Assembly (NCBI RefSeq): GCF_014859695.1 | Contig: NZ_JACUTS010000016.1 | Span: 1 to 38,619, forward strand | Reading direction: 5' to 3' | DNA length: 38,619 bases | From: Sulfurimonas sp. | Lineage (GTDB): Bacteria > Campylobacterota > Campylobacteria > Campylobacterales > Sulfurimonadaceae | Shown here: positions 1 to 7,668 of the stretch, in pieces | How positions within the stretch are numbered: position 1 is the stretch's first letter | Layout: each line of letters starts with the position of its first letter | The notes under the pieces: generated by a model | The model's input: only the letters and a program-made list of their open reading frames with translations | Told to the model about the DNA's origin: nothing | Databases searched by the model: none | Position numbers and translations under genes: made by a program

Positions 1-320
1 CACTACGAAGCACAACTCAAGAATTGCTTGGATTTAGGTGCGAAAGTTGAGTTAAATTATTGGTTGTTTGTGGGAATCTGCAAGTGGTTCTAAAAGATAC
101 TCTTTAACTTTTTTCAAAACCTTTTTATCTTTGGTGGGTTTATAACCCTCTGTTTGGTTTGAAATAGTAGCAGTTTTAATCGCTTTTTATTAAGGATTCA
201 GACAATACAATTTTATATGTCGGAAAGTGGGAAAATTCTACGCTTAGCACAAATACTAGGTTATGTTGCCTTCAGTATCCTTGCATCTGAAGCATCGTTA
301 AAATACAATATTTCTAAAAC
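1..320. other. Non-coding stretch with a possible truncated gene end
   Basis: No complete gene is visible. Frame 1 is open from the window edge to a TAA at 91-93 (30 residues, ending KWF); it could be the end of a gene that starts outside the window, but I do not recognise it. A 37-codon open frame (217-330, start MSESGKIL) has no clear ribosome site and runs into the end of mqnA, so it is probably not a gene. A small inverted repeat (GGGTT 136-140, AACCC 144-148) is the only structure I see. Confidence 0.3.
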
Positions 321-1001
321 TTATCTTTGATAATTAACACTGACCTTTTTTGCCTCTTTATAAAACTTATCGAGCCCTTTTTTTGCTTTTTTGTCTACAT
401 CGTACGATATATGTTTTAGGTAGTTTAAAATATCATGATGGGATACTTTTGTTCTCTTAGATGCTTCATCCAAAATATACCTTGGGATTTTTACTCTTCT
501 TTTTAGGAAATTTTTTTCAATTTTTTTATAAAGCGTTTTTTCTTTGTGGTAGCATAAAAGTGCGAAAACAAAAGGGAGTTTGTATTTTTCACTCCATGTT
601 TTTGCCAAATCCGTATGCGGTTTGTTCTGCAGATAGTATCGCAGAGCTTTGTCGCCAATAAGAACTTCGCCTTGAATGTTTAAGATTTTTGCAAGCACGT
701 TTGAGGTCTCTGACTCTGTGTCGCTCACATCTTTCTCATGAGGGATAACTAAAACGCTGAGCACCTCTTTTTTTGCGACAATCCCAAGGTTTACATGTTT
801 TTGCCCTTTTGCTCTGATGCTTGAGATGAAGGCTGCATCTACCTTTCTTGAGATAAATTTTTGGTTTGTTTTTGCAGGAACACCTCTGTAGTACTGCATG
901 CTCATGCTCTGTTGAGAACTTTTTGTAAAACGCTTCATAAAGACATGAAAAGGTAAAAGATTTAAATACTCTATTTTGCCAAAAACCAAAGCGCTCTCCA
1001 T
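321..1001 (-). CDS. mqnA: Menaquinone biosynthesis protein MqnA (chorismate dehydratase)
   Basis: This 226-residue protein resembles the MqnA/MqnD family. MqnA removes water from chorismate to give 3-[(1-carboxyvinyl)oxy]benzoate, the first step of the futalosine route to menaquinone, which Campylobacterota use. The N-terminal motif GKIEYLNLLPFHVF is the usual family start (residues 8-21), and the VLIGDKAL segment followed by DLAKTW and LPFVFALL matches the substrate-binding core. The C-terminal third is lysine-rich and typical of campylobacterote members. The ATG at 1001 is the first Met before the conserved motif; no good Shine-Dalgarno precedes it, and the -10 box lies only about 17 bases upstream. 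It is divergent from moaD. MqnA is preferred over MqnD from the N-terminal motif, but that choice rests on pattern recognition. Confidence 0.8.
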   Translation of the reverse strand: MESALVFGKIEYLNLLPFHVFMKRFTKSSQQSMSMQYYRGVPAKTNQKFISRKVDAAFISSIRAKGQKHVNLGIVAKKEVLSVLVIPHEKDVSDTESETSNVLAKILNIQGEVLIGDKALRYYLQNKPHTDLAKTWSEKYKLPFVFALLCYHKEKTLYKKIEKNFLKRRVKIPRYILDEASKRTKVSHHDILNYLKHISYDVDKKAKKGLDKFYKEAKKVSVNYQR

Positions 1002-1017
1002 AAATATTAAGTCTGAA

Positions 1018-1049
1018 ATTATACATGCCTTAGCTTATTTTGATATAAT
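1018..1049. promoter_or_regulatory. Divergent -10 boxes for mqnA and moaD
   Basis: On the minus strand TATAAT lies at 1023-1018, preceded by TG (extended -10), pointing at mqnA. On the plus strand TATAAT lies at 1044-1049, pointing at moaD. Neither has a convincing -35, as is usual for sigma-70 promoters of Campylobacterota. The two cores lie 20 bases apart, so RNA polymerase binding at one would hinder the other. Confidence 0.6.
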
Positions 1050-1084
1050 CGCAGCATAAAAAAATAGTTTTGGGAGCAGTCTTT

Positions 1085-1306
1085 ATGGTACGAGTGGAAT
1101 TTTTAGGTCCAATACAAAAAGAGCCTTTGGAGTTAGAGATAACAAACTTAAACGAGTTGGCAAAAATACTCCAAGAGGATGAGTCCATGAAAGAGTGGCT
1201 TGAAAATTCTGCAGTTGCCGTAAATGATACGCTCGTCAGCAGCAGAGACGTTGTGCTAAAAGACGGTGACAGAGTCGCTCTTCTTCCACCAGTTTGTGGA
1301 GGGTAA
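1085..1306 (+). CDS. moaD: Molybdopterin synthase small subunit MoaD
   Basis: A 73-residue ubiquitin-fold protein that ends in the diagnostic Gly-Gly tail (PPVCGG). In the family this tail is adenylated by MoeB, converted to a thiocarboxylate, and supplies the dithiolene sulfurs of molybdopterin in complex with MoaE. The frame is also open from a TTG at 1070, but the ATG at 1085 is preferred because GGGAG at 1072-1076 sits 8 bases before it. moaE follows after 3 bases, so the two subunits are co-expressed. Length is normal for the family. Confidence 0.88.
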   Translation: MVRVEFLGPIQKEPLELEITNLNELAKILQEDESMKEWLENSAVAVNDTLVSSRDVVLKDGDRVALLPPVCGG

Positions 1307-1309
1307 GAT

Positions 1310-1747
1310 ATGCTTTACCTTTATGACGGAGCTCTTGACGTTCCTGAAATATTAAAAGAGTGGTACGAGCAAGAAGCAAAAAGCAACTACGGCGCATATA
1401 TCCCTTTTGTCGGAACCGTTCGAAGCGAAGACAACATAGAAGGTCTTAGTTTTGACATCTATGAGCCGATACTAAACTCTTGGTTTGAGGCGTGGCAGAA
1501 AAAGGCTGAAGCAAAGGGAGCGGTTATAAAAATGGCGCACTCAAGAGGTGATGTTATGCTACATGAGTCCTCATACATAGCGGCAGTTTTCTCTCCAAAA
1601 AGACGTGTGGCACTTGAGTTTATAGATGAGTTCGTAGAGGATTTTAAAGCATCTGCTCCCATCTGGAAATACGATTTAAAGGGCGGCAAAAGAGTCTATG
1701 CGCTTGATCGCTCAACAGCCATAAATGGTAGTGGATTATTATCTTAG
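1310..1747 (+). CDS. moaE: Molybdopterin synthase large subunit MoaE
   Basis: A 145-residue catalytic subunit that converts cyclic pyranopterin monophosphate to molybdopterin using sulfur carried by MoaD. Family hallmarks are visible: the early GAYIPFVGTVR motif, a central AHSRGDV segment corresponding to the usual HRxG motif, and the lysine-containing active-site strip around APIWKYDLKGGKR near the C-terminus. It sits 3 bases after moaD. Together with moeA downstream this is a compact late-stage Moco cluster. A molybdenum enzyme such as SoxCD or nitrate reductase would need this cofactor, but none is encoded in the window. Confidence 0.88.
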   Translation: MLYLYDGALDVPEILKEWYEQEAKSNYGAYIPFVGTVRSEDNIEGLSFDIYEPILNSWFEAWQKKAEAKGAVIKMAHSRGDVMLHESSYIAAVFSPKRRVALEFIDEFVEDFKASAPIWKYDLKGGKRVYALDRSTAINGSGLLS

Positions 1748-1762
1748 AATAAGAACTTTTAG

Positions 1763-1869
1763 GAATGCTAGCTAATGGCATTCTCCACGATGAGTCGCCA
1801 CAGCGGCGTGAGCGGAGTTTAGGGACTTTGTTCCTAAACGGGGCTAATAAATGAAGGGCTCCTTCATTT
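1763..1869 (+). repeat. Array of four hairpins between moaE and moeA
   Basis: Four inverted repeats follow one another in the 149-base gap. They are GAATGC 1763-1768 with GCATTC 1778-1783; CGCC 1796-1799 with GGCG 1805-1808; GTTTAGG 1817-1823 with CCTAAAC 1833-1839 around the loop GACTTTGTT; and AAATGAAGG 1849-1857 with CCTTCATTT 1861-1869 around GCT. The last one ends in T residues and may work as a terminator or attenuator before moeA. The third has the same nine-base loop as a hairpin at 12876-12904. Confidence 0.6.
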
Positions 1870-1896
1870 TATGCAATAAAATTAAGGATTTTTAAA

Positions 1897-3108
1897 ATGA
1901 GTCTATTATCCTACGAAACAAGCCAAAATATGCTTGATCTATTATATGTAAACGCATCAAGAACCGAGAATGTGGCACTTGGCTCATCTCTTGGAAGAGT
2001 TTTGGCAGAAGATATCGTTGCGGAGTTTAACGACCCTCAGTTTCCTACCGCTTCAATGGATGGCTATGCCGTTATGCAGAGTGATTTAGAGAGCAAAAGC
2101 ATAACTATTCTCGGAGATAATCCTGCCGGAAGTGATGAGAAGAGAACTATAAAGAGCGGAGAGTGCATCAAAACTTTTACAGGTTCTATGATGCCTCACG
2201 GAGCAGATACTTTAATCCAGATAGAAAACGTTACTGCAGACAATGCAAAGATCATCATAAACGAGAGCGTTCCTCTTGGCAATGCGGTTCGTCCGATAGG
2301 CGAGGGGTATAGAGCAGGAGACGTGCTTATAAAAAAAGGGACAAAAATCGGTTTTGCAGAGATTGGCGTTATGGCAGCACTTAACAATGTGATGGTAAAA
2401 GTTGCACTAAAGCCGCGTGTTGCAGTCATCTCAACTGGAAGCGAGATTTTAGATCTTGGCGTAAACAGCACGAACCTCGCTCAGATTAGAAGTTCAAACA
2501 ACTACACTCTCGCGGCTCTTTTTGAACAGGCGGGAGCAGATGTCGTTCAGCTCGGAACAGTAGGCGACGATAGAGAGAGCATCATGGAGACATTCCAAAA
2601 CGCTCTTTTAAGCGCTGATATTCTTGTCAGTACAGGCGGTGTAAGCGTAGGGGATTATGACTTTGTGAAAGATATAGTACCACGTATAGGCGCCGAAGTG
2701 GTATATAAAGGTGTGGCAATAAAACCCGGCAAACATATAATGGTTGCGCAAAGAGAAGATAAGTTTATCTTAGCGCTTCCCGGGTTTGCCTACTCATCGA
2801 CGGTTACTGCCATGCTTTATGTTCTTCCGTTGATTGCAAAAATGCTCGGGCGCAGAAGTGCGTACAAAACGGTTGCGGCAAAACTTAGCGAAAAGTTTAC
2901 AAAAAGAAGCAGATTGACTGAGTTTACCGCTTGTAACGTTGTCGTAGAGGACGGGGAGTATTTTGTAAACTTTAAAGATAAAAAAGTCGGAAGCTCGGCG
3001 ATACTCACAAATATGCTCGACTCAAGCGCTTTGATGATTGCAGGCGAAGAGGATGGAGACTTGGAGCAAGGCACTTATGTAAACGTTATATTAGTGGATA
3101 GCTTTTAA
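1897..3108 (+). CDS. moeA: Molybdopterin molybdotransferase MoeA
   Basis: A 403-residue protein that inserts molybdate into adenylylated molybdopterin, the last general step of Moco synthesis. Visible family marks are ASMDGYAV near residue 52, the PIGEGYRAGDVL segment near 130-145, the MoCF-binding core STGGVSVGDYDFVKD near residue 245, and KPGKH near residue 278. The usual LPGNP motif is replaced by LPGFAYSSTVT, a variant I associate with campylobacterote MoeA proteins. An AAGGA ribosome site precedes the ATG. The hairpin array upstream suggests that expression can be uncoupled from moaDE. Confidence 0.9.
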   Translation: MSLLSYETSQNMLDLLYVNASRTENVALGSSLGRVLAEDIVAEFNDPQFPTASMDGYAVMQSDLESKSITILGDNPAGSDEKRTIKSGECIKTFTGSMMPHGADTLIQIENVTADNAKIIINESVPLGNAVRPIGEGYRAGDVLIKKGTKIGFAEIGVMAALNNVMVKVALKPRVAVISTGSEILDLGVNSTNLAQIRSSNNYTLAALFEQAGADVVQLGTVGDDRESIMETFQNALLSADILVSTGGVSVGDYDFVKDIVPRIGAEVVYKGVAIKPGKHIMVAQREDKFILALPGFAYSSTVTAMLYVLPLIAKMLGRRSAYKTVAAKLSEKFTKRSRLTEFTACNVVVEDGEYFVNFKDKKVGSSAILTNMLDSSALMIAGEEDGDLEQGTYVNVILVDSF

Positions 3109-3120
3109 GTTGAAGTTTGA

Positions 3121-3148
3121 TTTTATACATATTTTACATTGATATGAT
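3121..3148 (+). promoter_or_regulatory. Paired TTTTA boxes and -10 upstream of the sulfur island
   Basis: TTTTATACATA (3121-3131) is followed directly by TTTTACATTGA (3132-3142): two similar half sites in direct repeat at 11-bp spacing. A -10-like TATGAT lies at 3143-3148. A matching pair occurs upstream of soxX at 6596-6617. OmpR-family regulators commonly bind tandem half sites at 10-11 bp, so this is a candidate site for the response regulator encoded at 4758-5411. That link is inference; the sequence is AT-rich, so chance matches are possible. Confidence 0.4.
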
Positions 3149-3184
3149 ATTCTATTTTGAGAAAATTTTTATAGTGAGGTCAAA

Positions 3185-3649
3185 ATGAAAAAGTTTGTTC
3201 TTGTTTTGGTTCTTTTTTTAGGACTCTTAAATGCCGACGGTGATGTTAAGAGGGCGGTTTTTGATCTTACGACATCTGATCTGACAACGATTGAAAAAAG
3301 ATTAATAAAGGGAATCGCATTTAATAATGCCCATTATCAAACTGTGTTTAAAGAGTTGGATATCGTTGTTATTGTTCATGGAGGCGCGTATAAGTTTTTT
3401 GTAAAAGATATCTCAAAAACAAAATGCAAAGAGGATAAAAAACTCCAGGCAAAAGCAAAAGAGATACATGAGAGACTCGCATCGCTTGTAAAAACATACA
3501 GTGTCAAATTTTTAATGTGCGGCGTTGGCATGAAAGCCAGAAATATAGCAAAAGAGAATATTTTAGAGTTTGTAGAGGTAATACCAAGTGCAATGATAGG
3601 TCTTATCGATGCTCAAAATGACGGATATGCTTTTGTTCCAATAGATTAA
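3185..3649 (+). CDS. Secreted DsrE-family protein (first copy)
   Basis: A 154-residue protein with a Sec signal peptide (MKKFVLVLVLFLGLLNA) and a DsrE/DsrF-like alpha/beta fold: alternating strands around DIVVIVHGGAYKFFV (residues 59-73) and VKFLMCGVGMKARN (107-120). DsrE-type proteins bind or transfer sulfur through a cysteine. Here Cys112, in the position preceding GxxM, is the candidate; Cys81 lies in a charged loop. It opens the sulfur island and is followed after 17 bases by the sensor gene. A second, diverged DsrE-like protein lies at 12928, and both keep the CG..M..(K/T)N motif. A role in periplasmic persulfide or thiosulfate handling is inferred from context. Confidence 0.7.
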   Translation: MKKFVLVLVLFLGLLNADGDVKRAVFDLTTSDLTTIEKRLIKGIAFNNAHYQTVFKELDIVVIVHGGAYKFFVKDISKTKCKEDKKLQAKAKEIHERLASLVKTYSVKFLMCGVGMKARNIAKENILEFVEVIPSAMIGLIDAQNDGYAFVPID

Positions 3650-3666
3650 TGTCGTACTAAAATTTT

Positions 3667-4761
3667 ATGTTAAATAAAGCCCTGCCTATATTTCTGGTAA
3701 TAATAGCCATATTGGTATATATACTTCTCTCGTTTAGGTATGCGATAGATAAGCAAAACGTCAGCTACATCTTAGATAAATTTGTATTGGCGTTAGAGTC
3801 TGAGATAAAAAACGAGAAGATTGATGCGCTTAAGATGGCAATATCACTCTCAAAAAACAGTGCTTTAGTCGATGCTTTGGAAAATGAGGATGAGGATCTT
3901 GGCTATAAGATTCTCTCCGGAATCACACAAGAGATAAAAAACTACACTCAAAAAGATATTAAAGTTCAGATACTAACACATGATTACCATATCTTTGCAA
4001 GAAGCTGGGATGATGTCTACACAGGTATGCCGCTTGAAGATTTCAGAAGCGACCTTCAATATTTCAGCTTTTACAATACTCCACGCTCATCCATTGAGAC
4101 AGGACGAATGTTAAGCATTAAAACCACGGTACCTGTTTATAGAGATGAGACTCTTTTAGGCTTTGTGGAGATTATAAGTTTTTTTGACTCCATAACAAGT
4201 TTTTTTAAAAAGATAGGGGTTGATCTTTATGTATTGATGGATGATAAGTATTACGATATAGCCGTTTTTATGCAAAACAATGAGACCGTTGACAGGTATA
4301 TTATGGCAAATAGAAACTACAATCATAACAACATAGACCTTCTTAGAAAAATTGATTTTCAGGAGCTTAAAGTGAACAAAGCGCTTGCTCTTGATGATAA
4401 CTATATTTTTTGCGAAAATATAAAAAACGGCAACTCCGAATCAATTGGACTTTTTGTTTTTGTACTAACAAAGAGGTATCTTGAGTATTTCAAAGAGGAG
4501 AATGATGAAACCTCATTTTTTATCAACTTTACAAAAAAAGCTCTTTACGATGTTGTAAGAGATGAGCAAAAAGATCTTAGGGTCAAAGAGTTTGAGGATA
4601 TAAAATCACTTATGACAATGAAAGACGAGATGCCCGTGAATATGCAAAACGAATATATAAAACTTGGGTATGAGAAGTTAAACGAATATACGAAAGAGGA
4701 GCTTATAGAGCTTGTTTTAGAGCAAAAAATCATAAAAAAAGTGGATGGAAAAATAAAATGA
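3667..4761 (+). CDS. Membrane-anchored Cache-type sensor protein without output domain
   Basis: A 364-residue protein with one N-terminal membrane helix (about residues 5-23), then a long extracytoplasmic region. Segments such as HIFARSWDD, GRMLSIKTTVPVYRDETLLGFVEI and DLYVLMDDKYYDIAV look like a Cache/PAS-like ligand-binding domain of the kind found in chemoreceptors and kinases. I see no second membrane helix, HAMP, kinase, GGDEF or chemoreceptor domain; the C-terminal 80 residues are charged and helical. The stop overlaps the start of the response regulator (ATGA), so production of the two is coupled. It may sense a sulfur compound and pass the signal to the kinase encoded two genes downstream. 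The start lacks a strong ribosome site. Confidence 0.6.
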   Translation: MLNKALPIFLVIIAILVYILLSFRYAIDKQNVSYILDKFVLALESEIKNEKIDALKMAISLSKNSALVDALENEDEDLGYKILSGITQEIKNYTQKDIKVQILTHDYHIFARSWDDVYTGMPLEDFRSDLQYFSFYNTPRSSIETGRMLSIKTTVPVYRDETLLGFVEIISFFDSITSFFKKIGVDLYVLMDDKYYDIAVFMQNNETVDRYIMANRNYNHNNIDLLRKIDFQELKVNKALALDDNYIFCENIKNGNSESIGLFVFVLTKRYLEYFKEENDETSFFINFTKKALYDVVRDEQKDLRVKEFEDIKSLMTMKDEMPVNMQNEYIKLGYEKLNEYTKEELIELVLEQKIIKKVDGKIK

Positions 4762-5411
4762 AGATTTTGTTACTCGAAGATGAATTTTCACTCAGAATCA
4801 GCATAAAAGAGTTTTTGGAAGATATGGAGTATGAGGTGGATGATTATGCCGATGGAATGGATGCACATGATGCAATCTACTCAAAATCTTATGATTTACT
4901 TCTCTTAGATGTCAATGTCCCTTCAATGGACGGGTTTGAGCTTTTGCAAAGCATACGCAAAGATGGGATTAAAATCCCTGCCATTTTTTTAACATCCATG
5001 ATAGATGTGCAAAACCTAAACGAGGGGTATAAAAAGGGGTGCTGTGACTATATTCGCAAACCTTTTGATCTCTTAGAGTTAGAGCTTAGAATTAAGCAGG
5101 CGGTAAAGAGTTTTTATCTTCAAAACGATGAACTTATCTCACTTGGCGAAGATGTTTTTTACGACATGTTAAAAGGCAAGCTAAGCCATGGGAGCGAAGA
5201 GATTATTCTTAGAAAGATTGAAAAAGATATTCTTGAAGTGCTTATTAAGAACAAAAACAGTGTTGTCTCTATGCAGATGTTTCAAGATGAAGTGTGGGGC
5301 GACTATGTAGAGCCATCGGCAATCCGCGTTCAGATAAACAACCTAAAACAAAAACTTCCCGACGCAATCATACAAAACAGAAGAGGTTTAGGATATATCA
5401 TTGAGAGATAA
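4758..5411 (+). CDS. OmpR-family response regulator
   Basis: A 217-residue regulator with an N-terminal receiver domain (residues 1-115) and a C-terminal winged-helix DNA-binding domain (about 125-217). The acidic pair Glu7-Asp8, phospho-acceptor Asp51, Thr79 and Lys101 (in IRKPF) are all present. The DNA-binding part ends in the family signature IQNRRGLGYIIER. It overlaps the sensor gene by 4 bases upstream and the kinase gene by about 11 bases downstream, so the three form one unit. Its position immediately before soxX suggests it regulates sulfur oxidation; the targets may be the TTTTA box pairs at 3121 and 6596. Confidence 0.9.
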   Translation: MKILLLEDEFSLRISIKEFLEDMEYEVDDYADGMDAHDAIYSKSYDLLLLDVNVPSMDGFELLQSIRKDGIKIPAIFLTSMIDVQNLNEGYKKGCCDYIRKPFDLLELELRIKQAVKSFYLQNDELISLGEDVFYDMLKGKLSHGSEEIILRKIEKDILEVLIKNKNSVVSMQMFQDEVWGDYVEPSAIRVQINNLKQKLPDAIIQNRRGLGYIIER

Positions 5412-6588
5412 AAGTTATGCCATAATTTACGCATACATATATACTGCGCTTGTCGCTGTAATCCTGCTTGCACCGCTGTTTATCTATACTTCATACATGA
5501 AAAAAGTGTATGATATAAAAAATGAGCTTGAACTTAAAAACAGAGCACTTCTAATCATTAAGCTTATGCAAGAGCATAATTCGGATGATGAATATTTTGA
5601 GTACCCAAGATTTAAAACATTCAAATCAGGTCTTTATGATATTAGACAAAAAGATATTTTCTCGCTTATAAAAGAGCCTATTAAATACTTTATAGAGGGT
5701 TATCAAGTTGAAGATAATAGGGCCTATTATGTTATGACACTTCCTCAAGATAGATATTTTGGTGCAAAGTACCTTGTGGTGGAGAATCAGCTCTCTTACT
5801 ATGAAGTTTATGAGAAAGCCTTGCTGATACTTCTCTCCATCGTAACACTTATATTTTTACTGAGCATACTCTTTTTGGATAGATTTGCCAAGCCATTTAA
5901 AGAGGTAAATAAAAAGCTCGATGAGTTTATAAAAGACTCTATTCATGAGATAAATACACCTCTTGCTATCATTAATGTCAATGTTGACCTCTTTAGCAGA
6001 AAACATGGAACAAACAAGTACATGCAGAGGATTAAAGCATCTGCAAAAGTGCTCTCAAACATCTACAATGACATGGAGTATCTTATTAAACATGACAAAA
6101 TAGAGTATGAGAGAGAAAATATTGATGTAAAGAAGTTTTTAAATGAGCGCATAGAGTATTTTAGTGAAGTTGCATGCATGAAAAATATAACAATACAAAG
6201 TGAGCTTCAAGATGGTGTAAAGATAAGTATGAACCCAAAACAGTTTCAAAGAGTGGTTGATAACAATATATCAAACGCTATAAAGTACTCCTATGAGCAA
6301 AATATCGTAGAAGTAAATATGAGGCTAAATGAAGAGGGCGAATGTCTGCTCTCATTTAAGGACTACGGCATAGGCATAGAAGATGTTGAGAAGATATTTC
6401 AAAGGTACTATAGAGAGAGCAGACAAACCGGTGGGTTTGGGATAGGGCTCAATATTGTCGCCTCTATCATTAAACAAGAAAATATCGAAGCAAGCGTAGA
6501 GTCTCAGCTGAAAAAAGGAACGACTTTTACATACAAGTTTCCAAAAAACCTCATTTTAGTGAACAATTCATCCACATTTAAACAATAA
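5401..6588 (+). CDS. Membrane sensor histidine kinase
   Basis: A 395-residue kinase partner of the preceding regulator. It has two membrane helices (about 8-30 and 140-159) bounding a roughly 110-residue periplasmic region, a dimerisation domain with phospho-acceptor His182 in SIHEINTPLAI, and a complete ATPase domain: N box DNNISNAIKYS (287-297), G1 DYGIGI (321-326), and G2 GGFGIGL (344-350). The start is a TTG inside the end of the regulator gene; it is chosen because the first membrane helix begins at residue 6, leaving no room for a much later start. The periplasmic part is small and looks unlike a classical sensor fold, so it may depend on the Cache-type protein at 3667. Confidence 0.85.
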   Translation: MRDKSYAIIYAYIYTALVAVILLAPLFIYTSYMKKVYDIKNELELKNRALLIIKLMQEHNSDDEYFEYPRFKTFKSGLYDIRQKDIFSLIKEPIKYFIEGYQVEDNRAYYVMTLPQDRYFGAKYLVVENQLSYYEVYEKALLILLSIVTLIFLLSILFLDRFAKPFKEVNKKLDEFIKDSIHEINTPLAIINVNVDLFSRKHGTNKYMQRIKASAKVLSNIYNDMEYLIKHDKIEYERENIDVKKFLNERIEYFSEVACMKNITIQSELQDGVKISMNPKQFQRVVDNNISNAIKYSYEQNIVEVNMRLNEEGECLLSFKDYGIGIEDVEKIFQRYYRESRQTGGFGIGLNIVASIIKQENIEASVESQLKKGTTFTYKFPKNLILVNNSSTFKQ

Positions 6589-6595
6589 AACTAAA

Positions 6596-6652
6596 TTTTA
6601 CATAAATTTTATACTCCGCTGTTAAACTTGTCTCCGAAATAAAAAAAAGGAG
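6596..6652 (+). promoter_or_regulatory. Paired TTTTA boxes and ribosome site upstream of soxX
   Basis: TTTTACATAAA (6596-6606) and TTTTATACTCC (6607-6617) form a direct repeat at exactly 11-bp spacing, the same design and spacing as at 3121-3142 but with the two variants in the opposite order. A strong ribosome site AAGGAG (6647-6652) precedes the soxX ATG by 5 bases. The 69-base gap after the kinase gene leaves room for an independent promoter, although read-through from the kinase gene is also likely. Confidence 0.4.
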
Positions 6653-6657
6653 CTTAA

Positions 6658-7182
6658 ATGAAGAGGAGTTTGACATTGTCACTGCTTTTAGGAATAACGA
6701 TTTTTGCTGCCGATTATGGCAGTGTAATTGAGGTTCCTGATGCAGCGAAGATAATTCAAGAAGATTTACTGCCGCCTATGGGCGTTAACAAGATGCCTCA
6801 AGGGTGTGTAACGAGTGATTCAAAAGCTATTGCTAGAGGTTCATACATGTTTCATAACCTTAACGGGGGAAATGCAAAAGGGAGTGCGCCTGAGGGTTTA
6901 AGAAAAAAGCTGCCTAGCGGGAAAGATAAGCAGTATGGAAACTGTGTTGCATGTCACAATATAGAGGGTGCGATAGGCGGTGGAAATATAGGACCTGACC
7001 TAACTAACTATACTCAAATATTCGTAAAAACAGGTGTTAGAGATACCGAGTATGTGTATCAGAAGATTGCAGATCCAAGGATTGACAATCCGCATACAAA
7101 TATGACCGTAAATCTAACAACAAAACTCTTTAATGAAAAAGAGATATGTGAAATGACTTCATATATCTTATCAACAAAATAG
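6658..7182 (+). CDS. soxX: SoxX, c-type cytochrome subunit of SoxXA
   Basis: A 174-residue periplasmic monohaem cytochrome c. A Sec signal peptide covers about residues 1-18; the haem site CVACH is at residues 96-100, followed by the GxIGPDLTNY segment, and Met149 (in TNMTV) is the likely sixth ligand. With SoxA it oxidatively attaches thiosulfate to the cysteine of SoxY. The gene is first in soxXYZAB, the order usual for Campylobacterota, and is followed after 15 bases by soxY. Length and motif spacing are normal for the family. Confidence 0.9.
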   Translation: MKRSLTLSLLLGITIFAADYGSVIEVPDAAKIIQEDLLPPMGVNKMPQGCVTSDSKAIARGSYMFHNLNGGNAKGSAPEGLRKKLPSGKDKQYGNCVACHNIEGAIGGGNIGPDLTNYTQIFVKTGVRDTEYVYQKIADPRIDNPHTNMTVNLTTKLFNEKEICEMTSYILSTK

Positions 7183-7197
7183 AAAAAAGGATAAAAA

Positions 7198-7668
7198 ATG
7201 CAAAGAAGAGATTTTTTAAGAGGATTAAGTGTAGCAGCGGCGAGTGCTGTTGTTGTAACACCTTCGATGAGTTTTGCTGCAGATGAAAAACCAAAAGGTT
7301 CAAATGCGCTTTCATACAAAGAGGCTTTAGCAGCCGTAACAGGTTCAAAAACTCCTGAGGTTTCTAAAAAGATAGCATTAAAAGTACCTGAGATTGCAGA
7401 AAACGGTGCAGTTGTTCCCGTAACCGTTGAGGTTGATCATCCGATGAATGAAGATGATTATGTAAAGTCAATACATATATTTGCTACAAAAAACGGCAAT
7501 TCACGCTGTGTTGATGCACACTTGTCTCCAGCAAACGGAAAAGCAATGCTCTCTACACGTGTAAAACTTGGTGAAACGCAAGAGGTAGCTGCACTTGTAG
7601 AGTTAAGCAACGGAACTTTTCTTATAGCTTCTCAAAGTGTTAAAGTAACTATCGGTGGATGTGGTTGA
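7198..7668 (+). CDS. soxY: SoxY, sulfur-carrier subunit
   Basis: A 156-residue periplasmic carrier protein exported by the Tat route (RRDFLRG at residues 3-9, then a hydrophobic stretch ending before AADEK). The C-terminal swinging arm carries the sulfur-binding cysteine in the ending GGCG. Most SoxY proteins end GGCGG, so this arm is one glycine short; the stop codon follows directly and no frameshift is evident. A second cysteine (about residue 102) lies in SRCVDAH. It partners SoxZ, but unusually soxZ is 285 bases away, behind a structured spacer. Confidence 0.9.
   Translation: MQRRDFLRGLSVAAASAVVVTPSMSFAADEKPKGSNALSYKEALAAVTGSKTPEVSKKIALKVPEIAENGAVVPVTVEVDHPMNEDDYVKSIHIFATKNGNSRCVDAHLSPANGKAMLSTRVKLGETQEVAALVELSNGTFLIASQSVKVTIGGCG

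Noticed and set aside
217..330. 37-codon open frame near the window start
   Set aside because: No clear ribosome site, no recognisable similarity, and it runs into the convergent mqnA end.
736..1026. Second minus-strand open frame of 96 codons over mqnA
   Set aside because: It overlaps mqnA in another frame; its protein has no recognisable motif while the mqnA frame carries the full family signature.
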